Assembly: GCA_045531585.1 (NCBI GenBank)
Contig: JAZSEH010000058.1
Location: 1-64,000, forward strand
From: SIG587 sp045531585
GTDB taxonomy: Bacteria; Bacillota; Clostridia; Oscillospirales; Acutalibacteraceae
DNA length: 64,000 nt
Reading direction: 5' to 3'
Made by a program: the position numbers and the translations under genes. This document shows positions 8,648 to 17,710 of the stretch, piece by piece (position 1 is the first letter of the stretch; the number at the start of each line of letters is the position of its first letter). The notes beneath the pieces are model-generated. The model was not told where the DNA came from and searched no databases. It saw nothing but the letters and a program-made list of their open reading frames with translations.

Positions 8648-8671
8648 GGGGCGGAAATAAAAAACCGCCCC
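8648..8671 (+). promoter_or_regulatory. Intercistronic GC-rich hairpin
   Basis: GGGGCGG (8648-8654) and CCGCCCC (8665-8671) form a perfect 7-bp stem with an A-rich loop but no T-tract after it. It lies between the second binding-protein gene and the giant surface gene. Likely an mRNA-stabilising or partial-attenuation stem; inference. Confidence 0.45.
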
Positions 8672-8696
8672 ACCTAAACCAAACAGGAGGGACCAT

Positions 8697-11600
8697 ATGA
8701 AAAAAACATTTAAAGCGGCATTAAGCATATTTTGTTCTGTTATGCTGCTTGCATCCTTAATTATCCCGTCCTTGGTGTTGCCTGCCGCGGCATATACCTT
8801 CCCTACAGGACAGGATACCATCACCTACACCTTTGACGGAACCGATTTTAAGGCGGATACTACCGTTGCAGGCGTTAAGGTCAGCGGCGGACAGTACTCT
8901 GTTACAGGCGGAGCCCTTAAGATTGCAGGAGATAAAAACCTTTATGACGGCGCTCCCCGTTCCGTTATATTCAATAATGGTAGCGATATTTTAAGGCTTG
9001 ACCCCGGCGCCTACGCCGTAAGCTTTAAATACCGTTATGAATATTCAAAGCACACCAACAACCTTTACTGTGCAAACTACAATAATTACAAGAGCAATGC
9101 TCAGTATTTTAATTTCACTGTAAACACACCCGAAGGCACAGGTGTGCCCGCAGGTGAAGTTGGCACAACCATAGTCAAAGATTTTATTACAACCAATGAA
9201 AGCATCAGCGGAAGCACCCAGAAGGAAAAAACAGTTCTTGTTAATATAACAGGCTCCTCTGCGGTAAACTTCGGTATCCGCTCTGCTTATCTTGAGTGTG
9301 ACGTTTATATTGATGAAATCACCATCGCAAGAAAGACCTCCATTGAAATAATTCCTACCGACGGTACTACTACCGCTATGGCTGAGGTTATAAGCGGCGT
9401 TCCCGGTACTGCCGCTACATTGCCCGATGCATCAGTTCTTGACGGTGCCATTGCAGGCAAGGTGTTTGAGGGCTTTTATGCTGATGCGGCCTTCACCACC
9501 CCCGTTACACAGGCTATGATCTTCCCTACAGATACCATTACAAAGACCATCTATGCAAAAATGGTGGTTGATAATAGCGTACCTGCAGGCACCATTATAT
9601 TTGATTTCGATAACAATAATGCGGGTATGAAGGTTGGTAATAACACCGTTGAGAGCCTGCGCGTAAGTGGTGGCGCCTTCGGCCTGAATGATGAAAAGCC
9701 TGCCGCTGCTCAAGGTAATATTCTCAGCATAAACGGCTCTAAGACTGCCGATAACCACGGAGATAACCGCGACCTGCTGTTTAACGATGGCTCTAATTTC
9801 ATCCCCCTTGCCGCAGGTACCTATGATATAAGCTACGATTATTTTGTTGAGAACAGAGCCGTTACCGAAACCGCTAACTGTCCGAGTTGCCAAAACTTCT
9901 TTGACGGCACAAAATATCAGCATATTAAGTTCGTAACCCTTAAAAAGAGCGACTTTAGTTGGTCAAGTCACGAAAATCCACGTGGTGTTTTATCAGATGG
10001 GCTGTTTGCCGCTTCTGTTGTAAGTGAAACTATCAAAAATGCTTCCGGCTCGGGAACGGTAACCATAACCGTGACCGACCAGATGGTAGAAGACGGTGCA
10101 AACTATCTGGGACTGCGCATTGCTACTCTCTCTTACGCAGTATGGCTTGATAATATTGTTATTAAGCCCGTAGTTGAAAAACCTGCAAATACCGTTATTA
10201 TGGACTTTGAAAACGATACTGCAAACTATACCGATACCACTATGCTTAAAATTGAGGATTCCACCGGTAAAGACGGTAATCCCTCTAAGGTATTCCTTGC
10301 AAGCAGTAACAACCAGATTCGCACCCAGCTTGTTAAGGATAAAAACGGCAATACCTACTCCCTTAAAGCGGGAAAATGGAAGGTAACCTATGATTATAAG
10401 GTGCCTGCCAATGCTTCACAGAAGCTTTGGTTAATGTATAACGTAACCAAAACCAATCACCCCACCATTACACCTCCCACATCCTATACAACAGGCGTTA
10501 ACATTATAGATGAAAACCTTGTTAAGGAATTTGATAAGGGTAATGCATGGGTTTCCGGCTCCATAACCTTTACCTTGGATGCTGACGTTGACTACATAGG
10601 CTTTGGTGCCCTTACAAACGGTGCGGGCAACGGCGTTTACCTTGATAACGTGGTATTTACCCCCGTTGTTGAAAAACCTGCAAATACCGTTATTATGGAC
10701 TTTGAAAACGATACTGCAAACCATACCGGCTCAGCCATGCTTAAGATTGAAAGCTCCACCGATAAAGACGGTAATCCCTCTAAGGTGTTCCTTGCAAGCA
10801 GTAACGACCAGATTCGCACCCAGCTTGTTAAGGATAAGAATGACAAAGTATACTCCCTTACTAAGGGTGTATGGAAGGTAACCTATGATTATAAGGTGCC
10901 CACAAACGCTAACCAGAAGTTATGGTTATTGCACGATGTAATGGTAACAACGGGACAGCTGGCTCCCAATGGCGCAACAACCCCATATACTTCAGGATTA
11001 AAGCTTTCCCAGGTAAATCTTGCTAAGGTAACCAATATGGGTGACACCTGGCTATCTGACAGCATTGTAATCAACGTAACTGCTGATGAGGGTGTTAAGA
11101 ATATTGGCTTTGGTGCCCAAACAGGCAGTGCAAGTAACGCAGTTTACATTGATAACGTTGTATTTACCGAGGTTACCGATAGCGCCGTTAACCTTTCCTT
11201 TAACACCAACGGAGGTAATGATATTGCACCTGTTCAGGGCCTTATCGGTGAGACAATTACTGTTGCCGACCCTGTAAAAGCAGGCTTTGATTTCGTAGGC
11301 TGGTATGAGAATTCTGCCTGCACCATCCCCTCGGATATGAAGTTCAAGGTTGGCGTTAGCACCCTTTATGCGGCTTGGACCGAGGCAGGCAAAGGCCTTG
11401 TGTTTGACTTTGATACCAAGAATAAGAACTTTGCTGCAGGTGGTAACTGGTCGGGTGGCGCATTTACGCTGCCTGATGATCCTAAGGGTGAAAGCGGTAA
11501 GACACTTGGCATAATGGCAGATCTTAACAGCTGTAACCACGCAAGTAATCTTGGTAATGAGCGTGACATTTTGTTTAATGACGGAGCAAGTGAAATCACC

Positions 11601-14435
11601 CTTGAAGCAGGTACTTATAAGATAGACTATAAATACTATGCAGTGTATGTTCCCAACGGTGGCTACAGAGGCGGAGTCTGCGAATCCGGCTGTAACAATA
11701 ACGATGCCGCTTATGCAAACATAAGTGCAGCAAAATTTCGCTTTGGTGTGCTGGGTGATTTTGATAAAGGTAAAAGGAACGTTAAGGCTGCCGCAACAGG
11801 CAATCTGTTCGATTTAGGCCTTGTTAATGAAGCCTATGAGAGCCGTTGGATAAACAACTGGACAATTCTCACCGTTACCGATGCTATGGTAGCCGATGGA
11901 AAGAATAAGCTTGTTCTCACCACTGCCGGTGTACCATACGCGGTTTATCTTGACAATATTAAGGTAAGCAAGGTTGATCCCACCCCCGTCACACTCCTCT
12001 TTGATTCCAAGGGCGGTACAAGTGTAAACAGCATTACAACTCAGTCCTACACAGTTGTAAACTATCCCACACCTACCAAGGCGGGCTACAACTTTACGGG
12101 ATGGGTAGATGCCTACGGTAACCCCGCACCCCAATATGCTCCCACCGTTAACACCACCTTCTATGCTACATGGGAGGAGGCAGGAAAGTATGCCTTTATC
12201 GATATGGATAACGGCTTCCTTACGGGTGATGCCAATACCTACGGCTCGGGCTACTTCACCAAGAACACCACCAAGTTTAAGGATGATCCTGCTCATAAAA
12301 ACACCCTTCGTTTCTTTAATACAAACGACGCCAATATTACAAGAATCCATCTGCTCTCCTCTGAAAATAGATTTGCGCAGGTAGCCCCCGGTAAGCTTTA
12401 TAAGGTAACCTTTGATTACTATGTTGAGCAATTACCTGATGCAAACGATACTCAGTTTGATTTCACCGTAAATCATAACAATGCTGATCGGTGGCTATAT
12501 GCTCCCCATAAAGCAAAACGTCTTACAGGCGGTAATATTTTAGACAATGTTACAAACAAATCCACCGACCTTGTGGGCAAGTGGATGACCAAGGAAATAG
12601 CAGTTGTCATTCCCACCAATATTACCGATTCAAGACTTGGTATTCTCTCTGTAAACGGTAAGGGCGCCATAATTCACTTTGATAATATCAAGTTCGAATC
12701 CATTGAGGGCAATACCGTTCTTCTTACCTACGTTATCCCCGCCACAGGTCAGACCGCATATATTATAGGCGATCGCGGTACAAGAATTGATAAGAGCAAG
12801 ATTCCCGTATTAAATTCCGAAAAGCTTGAGTTCACAGGCTGGTTTACCGATGAAGCCTGTACCAAGCCCTTCAGTGCCGACGTATTCCCCTCAAAGAGTA
12901 TGACTATTTACGGCGGTACTCAGCTTAACACCAAGGGTGTTCATATCAACTTTATGGATTATCCCTGGAAGGGCGATACATCTTCATCTAAGATATCCCT
13001 TTCCGTTATGGATGCTGTTAACGACGGTATTTCCTACGACGGTGACGGTTGGGCACTGAAATTTGATAATACTAATCCCGAAACCCAGACTACCGAGAAT
13101 AAACGAATATTGCTAAACCTTGATGCAAGCACCTTCCCCTTGCAGGATGGGGCGGATTACCTGTTTACATACCGCTATTATATTGTGAACGCGGTAAGCG
13201 CAGGTACCGTTCGCATAGGCTTTAACTCAGGTGGAAAAGATTCTATGTGGGGTACCACTCCGGAAATAACGCCGGTGGCATCAGCCTCCGCAATAGGAAA
13301 ACACGGCAGGTGGATAACCGGATTTGCAACAGGCAAAGTAGAGGCAACAAACTCTGCACACGTCTTCCTTCAGGCAAGGATAGGTGTTCCCCTTAATGCA
13401 GTAGTTTATTTTGATGATTTCATTGTTCAGCAGATACCCGAGGGTTACGTTTCGGCAGTCTTTGCTACAGATTACGGAAAAACACCCGATCCTGTAATTG
13501 TTAAGGCTGGAAGCACTATAAATCTTCCTAACAAGATAAGCGGTATGCCTAGCGACAAGAAGTTTACAGGATGGTCATCAAACGGAATGAAATTTGGTAC
13601 AGGCAGCGCTGTTGTGACAGAATCCACAAGCTTTGTTGCAAGTATCGTTACGCCTAAATTTACAGAGAGCTTTGAAAATTGGTCTTCAGAGTATACGCTG
13701 GATGACCACGGCTTTGACGCTGACTATGCCATTTACGACAGCAAGGCACAGGGTAATTCTTCCGATAACGTTAAGAGCGGAAGATATTCTCTCCACCGTC
13801 TCGGCAAGGAACCTGCTAAGAAGGGCTATAGCCTTTATATGAATAATGATATTTACGATAAGACCCTGAGCTTTGGTAATATCTACACAGTTTCCATGTG
13901 GGTGAAGGTGGTTAATCCTGTTCATACCACAGGTGGTATTGAAATCCGTAATAACGATACATTCCGCCATGCCTGGGGCTCCTCAATTGACCCAATGAAG
14001 GTAGTAGCCATTAAGGATATTGCCGACGGACAGTGGCATAAGATTTCTTACACCTTTGAGGCAATGGCACGTTACGTTTCAATATTTACCCCCGGTAACC
14101 TTGAAATATTTATTGATGACGTTACGATTGAATACACACCAAATGCGATTATTTCAATGGGTGCAAACTACGTCGAATACGTACCCGCCTTCCTTACCGA
14201 AGAGGGTAAATACGTAAATCCCGAGGAAAACAAAGATACTCTTAATGAGTTTGAACTTTTTAAACGTACCGAAACTGTTACTCCCGGCGGCAGCTACAGT
14301 CAGATTGTAGAGCTCATCACACAGAATGTGGGTGCTACAATAGCCATAATAGCAGGCGCAGTAGTTCTTCTTGCAGGTGTCGCAGTGGTGATAGTCGTCT
14401 TAATAAAGAAGCGTAAAGCAAAGGAGGTAAAATAA
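8697..14435 (+). CDS. Giant membrane-anchored surface protein with InlB_B-type and CBM-like repeats
   Basis: 1912 residues. A Sec signal peptide covers about 1-33 (ends PAAAYTF). The body alternates jelly-roll-like modules that end in variants of YLDNVVF (carbohydrate-binding-module-like) with Listeria-Bacteroides (InlB_B) repeats; these carry the marks FNTNGG, GF(D)FVGWY and LYAAW. InlB_B-like units lie near 218-302, 830-896, 1096-1160, 1340-1408 and 1581-1645. Two modules (about 491-655 and 656-821) are near-identical. The C-terminus has one membrane helix (about 1872-1903) and the tail KKRKAKEVK; no LPxTG motif was seen. It is probably a cell-surface glycan-binding protein. It sits 2 nt upstream of the GH16 gene and downstream of two sugar-binding lipoproteins, so it likely captures the same polysaccharide. 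Enzymatic activity is not evident. Confidence 0.85.
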   Translation: MKKTFKAALSIFCSVMLLASLIIPSLVLPAAAYTFPTGQDTITYTFDGTDFKADTTVAGVKVSGGQYSVTGGALKIAGDKNLYDGAPRSVIFNNGSDILRLDPGAYAVSFKYRYEYSKHTNNLYCANYNNYKSNAQYFNFTVNTPEGTGVPAGEVGTTIVKDFITTNESISGSTQKEKTVLVNITGSSAVNFGIRSAYLECDVYIDEITIARKTSIEIIPTDGTTTAMAEVISGVPGTAATLPDASVLDGAIAGKVFEGFYADAAFTTPVTQAMIFPTDTITKTIYAKMVVDNSVPAGTIIFDFDNNNAGMKVGNNTVESLRVSGGAFGLNDEKPAAAQGNILSINGSKTADNHGDNRDLLFNDGSNFIPLAAGTYDISYDYFVENRAVTETANCPSCQNFFDGTKYQHIKFVTLKKSDFSWSSHENPRGVLSDGLFAASVVSETIKNASGSGTVTITVTDQMVEDGANYLGLRIATLSYAVWLDNIVIKPVVEKPANTVIMDFENDTANYTDTTMLKIEDSTGKDGNPSKVFLASSNNQIRTQLVKDKNGNTYSLKAGKWKVTYDYKVPANASQKLWLMYNVTKTNHPTITPPTSYTTGVNIIDENLVKEFDKGNAWVSGSITFTLDADVDYIGFGALTNGAGNGVYLDNVVFTPVVEKPANTVIMDFENDTANHTGSAMLKIESSTDKDGNPSKVFLASSNDQIRTQLVKDKNDKVYSLTKGVWKVTYDYKVPTNANQKLWLLHDVMVTTGQLAPNGATTPYTSGLKLSQVNLAKVTNMGDTWLSDSIVINVTADEGVKNIGFGAQTGSASNAVYIDNVVFTEVTDSAVNLSFNTNGGNDIAPVQGLIGETITVADPVKAGFDFVGWYENSACTIPSDMKFKVGVSTLYAAWTEAGKGLVFDFDTKNKNFAAGGNWSGGAFTLPDDPKGESGKTLGIMADLNSCNHASNLGNERDILFNDGASEITLEAGTYKIDYKYYAVYVPNGGYRGGVCESGCNNNDAAYANISAAKFRFGVLGDFDKGKRNVKAAATGNLFDLGLVNEAYESRWINNWTILTVTDAMVADGKNKLVLTTAGVPYAVYLDNIKVSKVDPTPVTLLFDSKGGTSVNSITTQSYTVVNYPTPTKAGYNFTGWVDAYGNPAPQYAPTVNTTFYATWEEAGKYAFIDMDNGFLTGDANTYGSGYFTKNTTKFKDDPAHKNTLRFFNTNDANITRIHLLSSENRFAQVAPGKLYKVTFDYYVEQLPDANDTQFDFTVNHNNADRWLYAPHKAKRLTGGNILDNVTNKSTDLVGKWMTKEIAVVIPTNITDSRLGILSVNGKGAIIHFDNIKFESIEGNTVLLTYVIPATGQTAYIIGDRGTRIDKSKIPVLNSEKLEFTGWFTDEACTKPFSADVFPSKSMTIYGGTQLNTKGVHINFMDYPWKGDTSSSKISLSVMDAVNDGISYDGDGWALKFDNTNPETQTTENKRILLNLDASTFPLQDGADYLFTYRYYIVNAVSAGTVRIGFNSGGKDSMWGTTPEITPVASASAIGKHGRWITGFATGKVEATNSAHVFLQARIGVPLNAVVYFDDFIVQQIPEGYVSAVFATDYGKTPDPVIVKAGSTINLPNKISGMPSDKKFTGWSSNGMKFGTGSAVVTESTSFVASIVTPKFTESFENWSSEYTLDDHGFDADYAIYDSKAQGNSSDNVKSGRYSLHRLGKEPAKKGYSLYMNNDIYDKTLSFGNIYTVSMWVKVVNPVHTTGGIEIRNNDTFRHAWGSSIDPMKVVAIKDIADGQWHKISYTFEAMARYVSIFTPGNLEIFIDDVTIEYTPNAIISMGANYVEYVPAFLTEEGKYVNPEENKDTLNEFELFKRTETVTPGGSYSQIVELITQNVGATIAIIAGAVVLLAGVAVVIVVLIKKRKAKEVK
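10171..11160 (+). repeat. Intragenic tandem duplication of about 495 bp
   Basis: Two copies (about 10171-10665 and 10666-11160) inside the giant surface gene share long near-identical stretches, for example GTTGAAAAACCTGCAAATAC at the start of each, and later CAGATTCGCACCCAGCTTGT. The 165-codon period preserves the frame and corresponds to one CBM-like module. The divergence is mostly in the second half of each unit. Confidence 0.85.
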
Positions 14436-14437
14436 TT

Positions 14438-16312
14438 ATGAAAAACTTAAAAGCTATAATTGTATTACTTCTTTGTGTAGTATTGGTGGTTGGTGCAGTT
14501 GGTTGCACCACCACTACAACCACCACCAAGGTTATAACCGATGCCGATATCGTTGGCTCTGACGGACGTTTTATCTACACCGTAATTTATGATGATGAGG
14601 CAAGCGAGGACCTTGCGGTAGAAACCTCTAACCTCACAAGACAGCTTCGTGAAACCTTCGATATCCGTGTAGACCGTTCTAACGATGAAAAGGCGGCCGA
14701 GCCTGAAACCGAGGCCTATGAAATCCTTATCGGTAACACTAACCGCAAGGAAAGCAAAGAGGCTCTTGAGTACCTTAACTCCACACGTTTAAATGCAACA
14801 AGAGATTTTCTTATCAAGGTAATGGGTGAGAAGATAGTTATTGTTGCTAATTCCGAAGAGGTTTTAATGAAGGCGGTTCGTTACTTCACCACCACCTATG
14901 CCGTAGGCTATGCTGAGTTTACTCCATTAGGTGAAGGCTATGAATACATTCACAAGGAAGAGTATGCCGTTACCGATGCTACCTTAGCAGGTAACTCTTT
15001 AGTAGATTATGTTGTTGTTACCCCCTCCATTCAGTCTCTTTTATGGAGCGAAAAGGTAGATAGGTTTATTACCAATATCTTAGATAACGCAGGTATTTCC
15101 TTGAAGGAAATCCGTCACGATGTTGCCGCCACCGATAAGGAAATCCTTATCGGTAACACCAACCGCGATACAGGGGTTAGCGTTAGCGGCGATAAGTGGA
15201 TAATCAAGGTAGTAGGCAATAAGCTTGTTGTTAAGGGCGGCAATGACCTTGCCCTTGCAAGCGCCCTTGATGCCCTTCTCGACATTGAGGAAAAGTGCAT
15301 AGAGAATAAGGAGCCCTTTGCCCTCACAAAAGACTTTGTTCTTGAGGGCACAACAACCAAGGGTGATAAGGCCTATGCCTACACCTGGGGTGATGAATTT
15401 AACGGTAAGTCTATTGACCGCCGTTTCTGGCAGGATTATGACGGCAATACCCGTATTTCCACCGTTTCCTGTATGGGAGGTCGTGCCTTCCGTGGCGACG
15501 GTAGAGACTGCTACGTTCAAAACGGCAACCTGTACGTTCCCTCCGTTCGCTACAACCGTGTAGACTTCCAGCACAGCCAGACCTCCACCAACAGAACAAT
15601 GATGTTCCGTTACGGTGTTGTTGAAATGCTGGTACAGTTCCCCGAATATCCCATAACAACTGCTCTTTGGGGCACTAATGGTGGATATGAGGTTATTAAC
15701 GGTAAGAAGGTTCCCAAAAACTATGCTCAAGGTATGGAGCTTGACATAGTTGAAAACTTCGGTAATCCTAAGCAGTACGCCGCCAACGTTCACAACTGGT
15801 ATACCAGTGAGGATATGGCAGGCAACAATATCGAAGGTCACTATTCACTTGACGGCGGTAAATATGGTACCGCAAAGAGATATAAGTACAAGGGTAAAGA
15901 TGAAAATGATACCCTGGCAACAAGCTTCCACCTTTATTCACTTAGATGGACTCCTTATGAGATGGTATTTGCCTTTGACGGTGAGCCCTACTTTGTATTT
16001 GATCTTACCACATACGATAAGGGTGCAGATTACACCCGTATGCCTCAGCACCTTATATTCGGTTCGGCTTACGGCTCTACAGGCTACGGTGCCGACGTTA
16101 TTGAGGATGATGCTCCCCTTATCAGCTCCATTATTATGGACTATGTAAGAATTTATCAGACTAATGAGTTTGACAGCATTCTTTGGGAGACTCCTGCTAA
16201 TTCCTATTCACCTTCACTTCCTTGGGAGGAGCAGTTAAGCCTCACCACCATCAGAGACCAGTTCTCCGAGATGATTGAGAAGCGTCACAGCCTTATTCCC
16301 CAGCAGTATTAA
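14438..16312 (+). CDS. Glycoside hydrolase family 16 lipoprotein (beta-glucanase-type)
   Basis: 624 residues. The lipoprotein signal ends VVGAVGC (Cys23) and a Thr-rich linker follows. Residues about 40-300 hold two related units, each with EILIGNTNR, resembling the non-catalytic N-terminal domains seen before GH67/DUF4838-type enzymes. The GH16 catalytic domain follows (about 310-590): WGDEFNG, then the active-site motif ELDIVE (nucleophile E434, D436, acid/base E439). GH16 enzymes cleave beta-1,3/1,4-glucans, laminarin, agar or carrageenan; the motif lacks the extra residue of the laminarinase form (ExDxxxE), so the substrate stays open. It is 2 nt downstream of the surface protein gene, giving a bind-and-cut unit. 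It is followed by a type A repeat. Confidence 0.9.
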   Translation: MKNLKAIIVLLLCVVLVVGAVGCTTTTTTTKVITDADIVGSDGRFIYTVIYDDEASEDLAVETSNLTRQLRETFDIRVDRSNDEKAAEPETEAYEILIGNTNRKESKEALEYLNSTRLNATRDFLIKVMGEKIVIVANSEEVLMKAVRYFTTTYAVGYAEFTPLGEGYEYIHKEEYAVTDATLAGNSLVDYVVVTPSIQSLLWSEKVDRFITNILDNAGISLKEIRHDVAATDKEILIGNTNRDTGVSVSGDKWIIKVVGNKLVVKGGNDLALASALDALLDIEEKCIENKEPFALTKDFVLEGTTTKGDKAYAYTWGDEFNGKSIDRRFWQDYDGNTRISTVSCMGGRAFRGDGRDCYVQNGNLYVPSVRYNRVDFQHSQTSTNRTMMFRYGVVEMLVQFPEYPITTALWGTNGGYEVINGKKVPKNYAQGMELDIVENFGNPKQYAANVHNWYTSEDMAGNNIEGHYSLDGGKYGTAKRYKYKGKDENDTLATSFHLYSLRWTPYEMVFAFDGEPYFVFDLTTYDKGADYTRMPQHLIFGSAYGSTGYGADVIEDDAPLISSIIMDYVRIYQTNEFDSILWETPANSYSPSLPWEEQLSLTTIRDQFSEMIEKRHSLIPQQY

Positions 16313-16325
16313 AATCTAACAAAAC

Positions 16326-16545
16326 GGGCTGTCTCATTAAGCACAGACCAAAAGAAAACGAATAAAAAACAGACAAAAGAGGTTTTGCACGGCAAGATTA
16401 TGCTATGCAAGACCTCTTTTAATATGAGAAATTCTTCGAATTTCGACAACTTTGTTTTCTTTTTAAGCCTTTTTTCGGCGCGGGGAGTACCTTTGTACGC
16501 CTATCGCGCCGAAGAAAAGACTTTCTGTATCTTAACTGACAGCCC
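16326..16545. repeat. Structured inverted-repeat element, family A (copy A1)
   Basis: A 220-bp element filling most of the space between two convergent genes. Terminal inverted repeats: GGGCTGTCTCATTAAG at left, and on the other strand GGGCTGTCAGTTAAG at right. Inside: box TAAGCACAGACCAAAA; hairpin H1 (16377-16389 with 16406-16418) followed by T's; small palindrome GAAATTCTTCGAATTTC; and hairpin H2 built on TTTTTTCGGCGCG and CGCGCCGAAGAAAAG. H1 probably terminates GH16 transcription. No coding capacity. Confidence 0.85.
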
Positions 16546-16609
16546 CTTTAACTATTAGCACAAATAATATTGAAAAACTTGTAGGGGTCGGAGATTTCGA
16601 CGACCCGCT

Positions 16610-17458
16610 TTAAAACAACCTGTCACAAAGGGTGGCAAGCTGCTCCATGGTAAGCTCCTCAGACCGAACTGTGGGGGGGAGACCTAAATCCGATAAAGCC
16701 TCAACAATTTTTGCCTTTTCAATGCCCAGAGAATTGGAAACGGTATTGGAAAGGGTCTTTCTGCGCTGGGCGAAGCAGGCCCTAATAAGTCTAAAGAAAT
16801 CGGCCTCACTTTTAACCGAAACGGGGGGATTGTTTCTTATTTTAAGCTTTATAACGGCGCTGTCAACCTTGGGGGCAGGCACAAAGCAATCCCTGTCCAC
16901 GCCAAAAAGTATTTCGCTTTCGGCGTAGTAGTTTGCCGCAACGGTTACGGCTCCTGCATCCCTGCTGCCAACTGTGGCGCAAAGGCGCTGAGCCGCCTCC
17001 TTTTGTACCATTACCACAATACTATCTATTGGCAGTTTTGATTCCAATAGTCCCATAATAACAGGACTTGTAATGTAATATGGCAGATTGGCGCATACAA
17101 CAACACGGTCAACGTCGGTAAATTTTTCCTTTATTAAGGCATTAAGGTCAAGCTTCATTGCATCACCGAAAACAACCTGTGTGTTATGGGTATCGGCAAG
17201 GGTTTTTGCAAGAATTGGCTTAAGGCGCTCATCCAGCTCAATGGCAACAACACGCTTTGCCACCCTTGCCAGCTGTACCGTTAAAACGCCGATACCCGGG
17301 CCTATCTCAATAACCCCCGTATTTTCATCACAGGCGGCCTGAGCCATTCTTGGACAAACGGTATCATCTATTATAAAATTTTGACCCAAGGACTTTTTAA
17401 AGGTAAAGCCTGCGCTTCTCAGCAGTCCCTCCACCGTGTTTATATCTGCAAGATTCAT
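16610..17458 (-). CDS. rsmA: 16S rRNA (adenine1518/1519-N6)-dimethyltransferase RsmA (KsgA)
   Basis: 282 residues. The N-terminus has FTFKKSLGQNFIID, the SAM-binding motif is VIEIGPGIGVLT, and the catalytic motif is NLPYYITSPV (N-L-P-Y). It dimethylates two adenines in the helix 45 loop of 16S rRNA late in 30S assembly. It is convergent with the GH16 gene. Its predicted transcript has a leader of about 134 nt made largely of the family B repeat, whose duplication also copies the RBS-like AAAGGATATA. Confidence 0.97.
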   Translation of the reverse strand: MNLADINTVEGLLRSAGFTFKKSLGQNFIIDDTVCPRMAQAACDENTGVIEIGPGIGVLTVQLARVAKRVVAIELDERLKPILAKTLADTHNTQVVFGDAMKLDLNALIKEKFTDVDRVVVCANLPYYITSPVIMGLLESKLPIDSIVVMVQKEAAQRLCATVGSRDAGAVTVAANYYAESEILFGVDRDCFVPAPKVDSAVIKLKIRNNPPVSVKSEADFFRLIRACFAQRRKTLSNTVSNSLGIEKAKIVEALSDLGLPPTVRSEELTMEQLATLCDRLF

Positions 17459-17460
17459 AT

Positions 17461-17575
17461 TATATATCCTTTCATCTGATAGCCTCCATCTCCGAGGGAG
17501 GTGTCACGGCCTCGCCGTGACGGAGGGAGTATATATCCTTTCATCTGATAGCCTCCATCTCCGAGGGAGGTGTCA
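17461..17575. repeat. Family B repeat halves with a 46-bp direct duplication
   Basis: The 46-bp unit 17461-17506 recurs exactly at 17530-17575 (period 69). The unit and its spacer match the left half of the palindrome at 7143-7250 (GCCTCC...GAGGGAGGTGTCAC...GTGAC.GAGGGAGT). It forms the 5' leader of rsmA and duplicates the AAAGGA sequence that serves as its ribosome-binding site. Confidence 0.85.
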
Positions 17576-17598
17576 TTACTTACCCTTTTAATAATTAA

Positions 17599-17627
17599 AT
17601 TATACCCTTTAACCCTAAAAAAAGCAA
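17599..17627 (-). promoter_or_regulatory. Promoter of rsmA
   Basis: On the minus strand: TTGCTT (17627-17622), 17-bp spacer, TATAAT (17604-17599). The predicted start near 17592 places the family B repeats in the transcribed leader. Confidence 0.65.
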
Positions 17628-17645
17628 CATATTTAAAACTTTTAG

Positions 17646-17674
17646 GTGACAAACAGGAAAGAGTATGGTACAAT
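17646..17674 (+). promoter_or_regulatory. Promoter of the 248-residue unknown gene
   Basis: GTGACA (17646-17651), 17-bp spacer, TACAAT (17669-17674). It diverges from the rsmA promoter, whose -35 begins 19 bp away. Confidence 0.65.
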
Positions 17675-17710
17675 ATCTATATATGCAAAAATTAGGAGTG
17701 AATTTCAGTA

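Noticed and set aside
8697..14435. LPxTG-type sortase substrate
   Set aside because: The C-terminus has a membrane helix and basic tail but no LPxTG-like motif before it, so simple membrane anchoring is preferred.
17461..17575. CRISPR-like direct repeats
   Set aside because: Only two 46-bp units, with a spacer that is itself part of the family B repeat, and no cas genes nearby.
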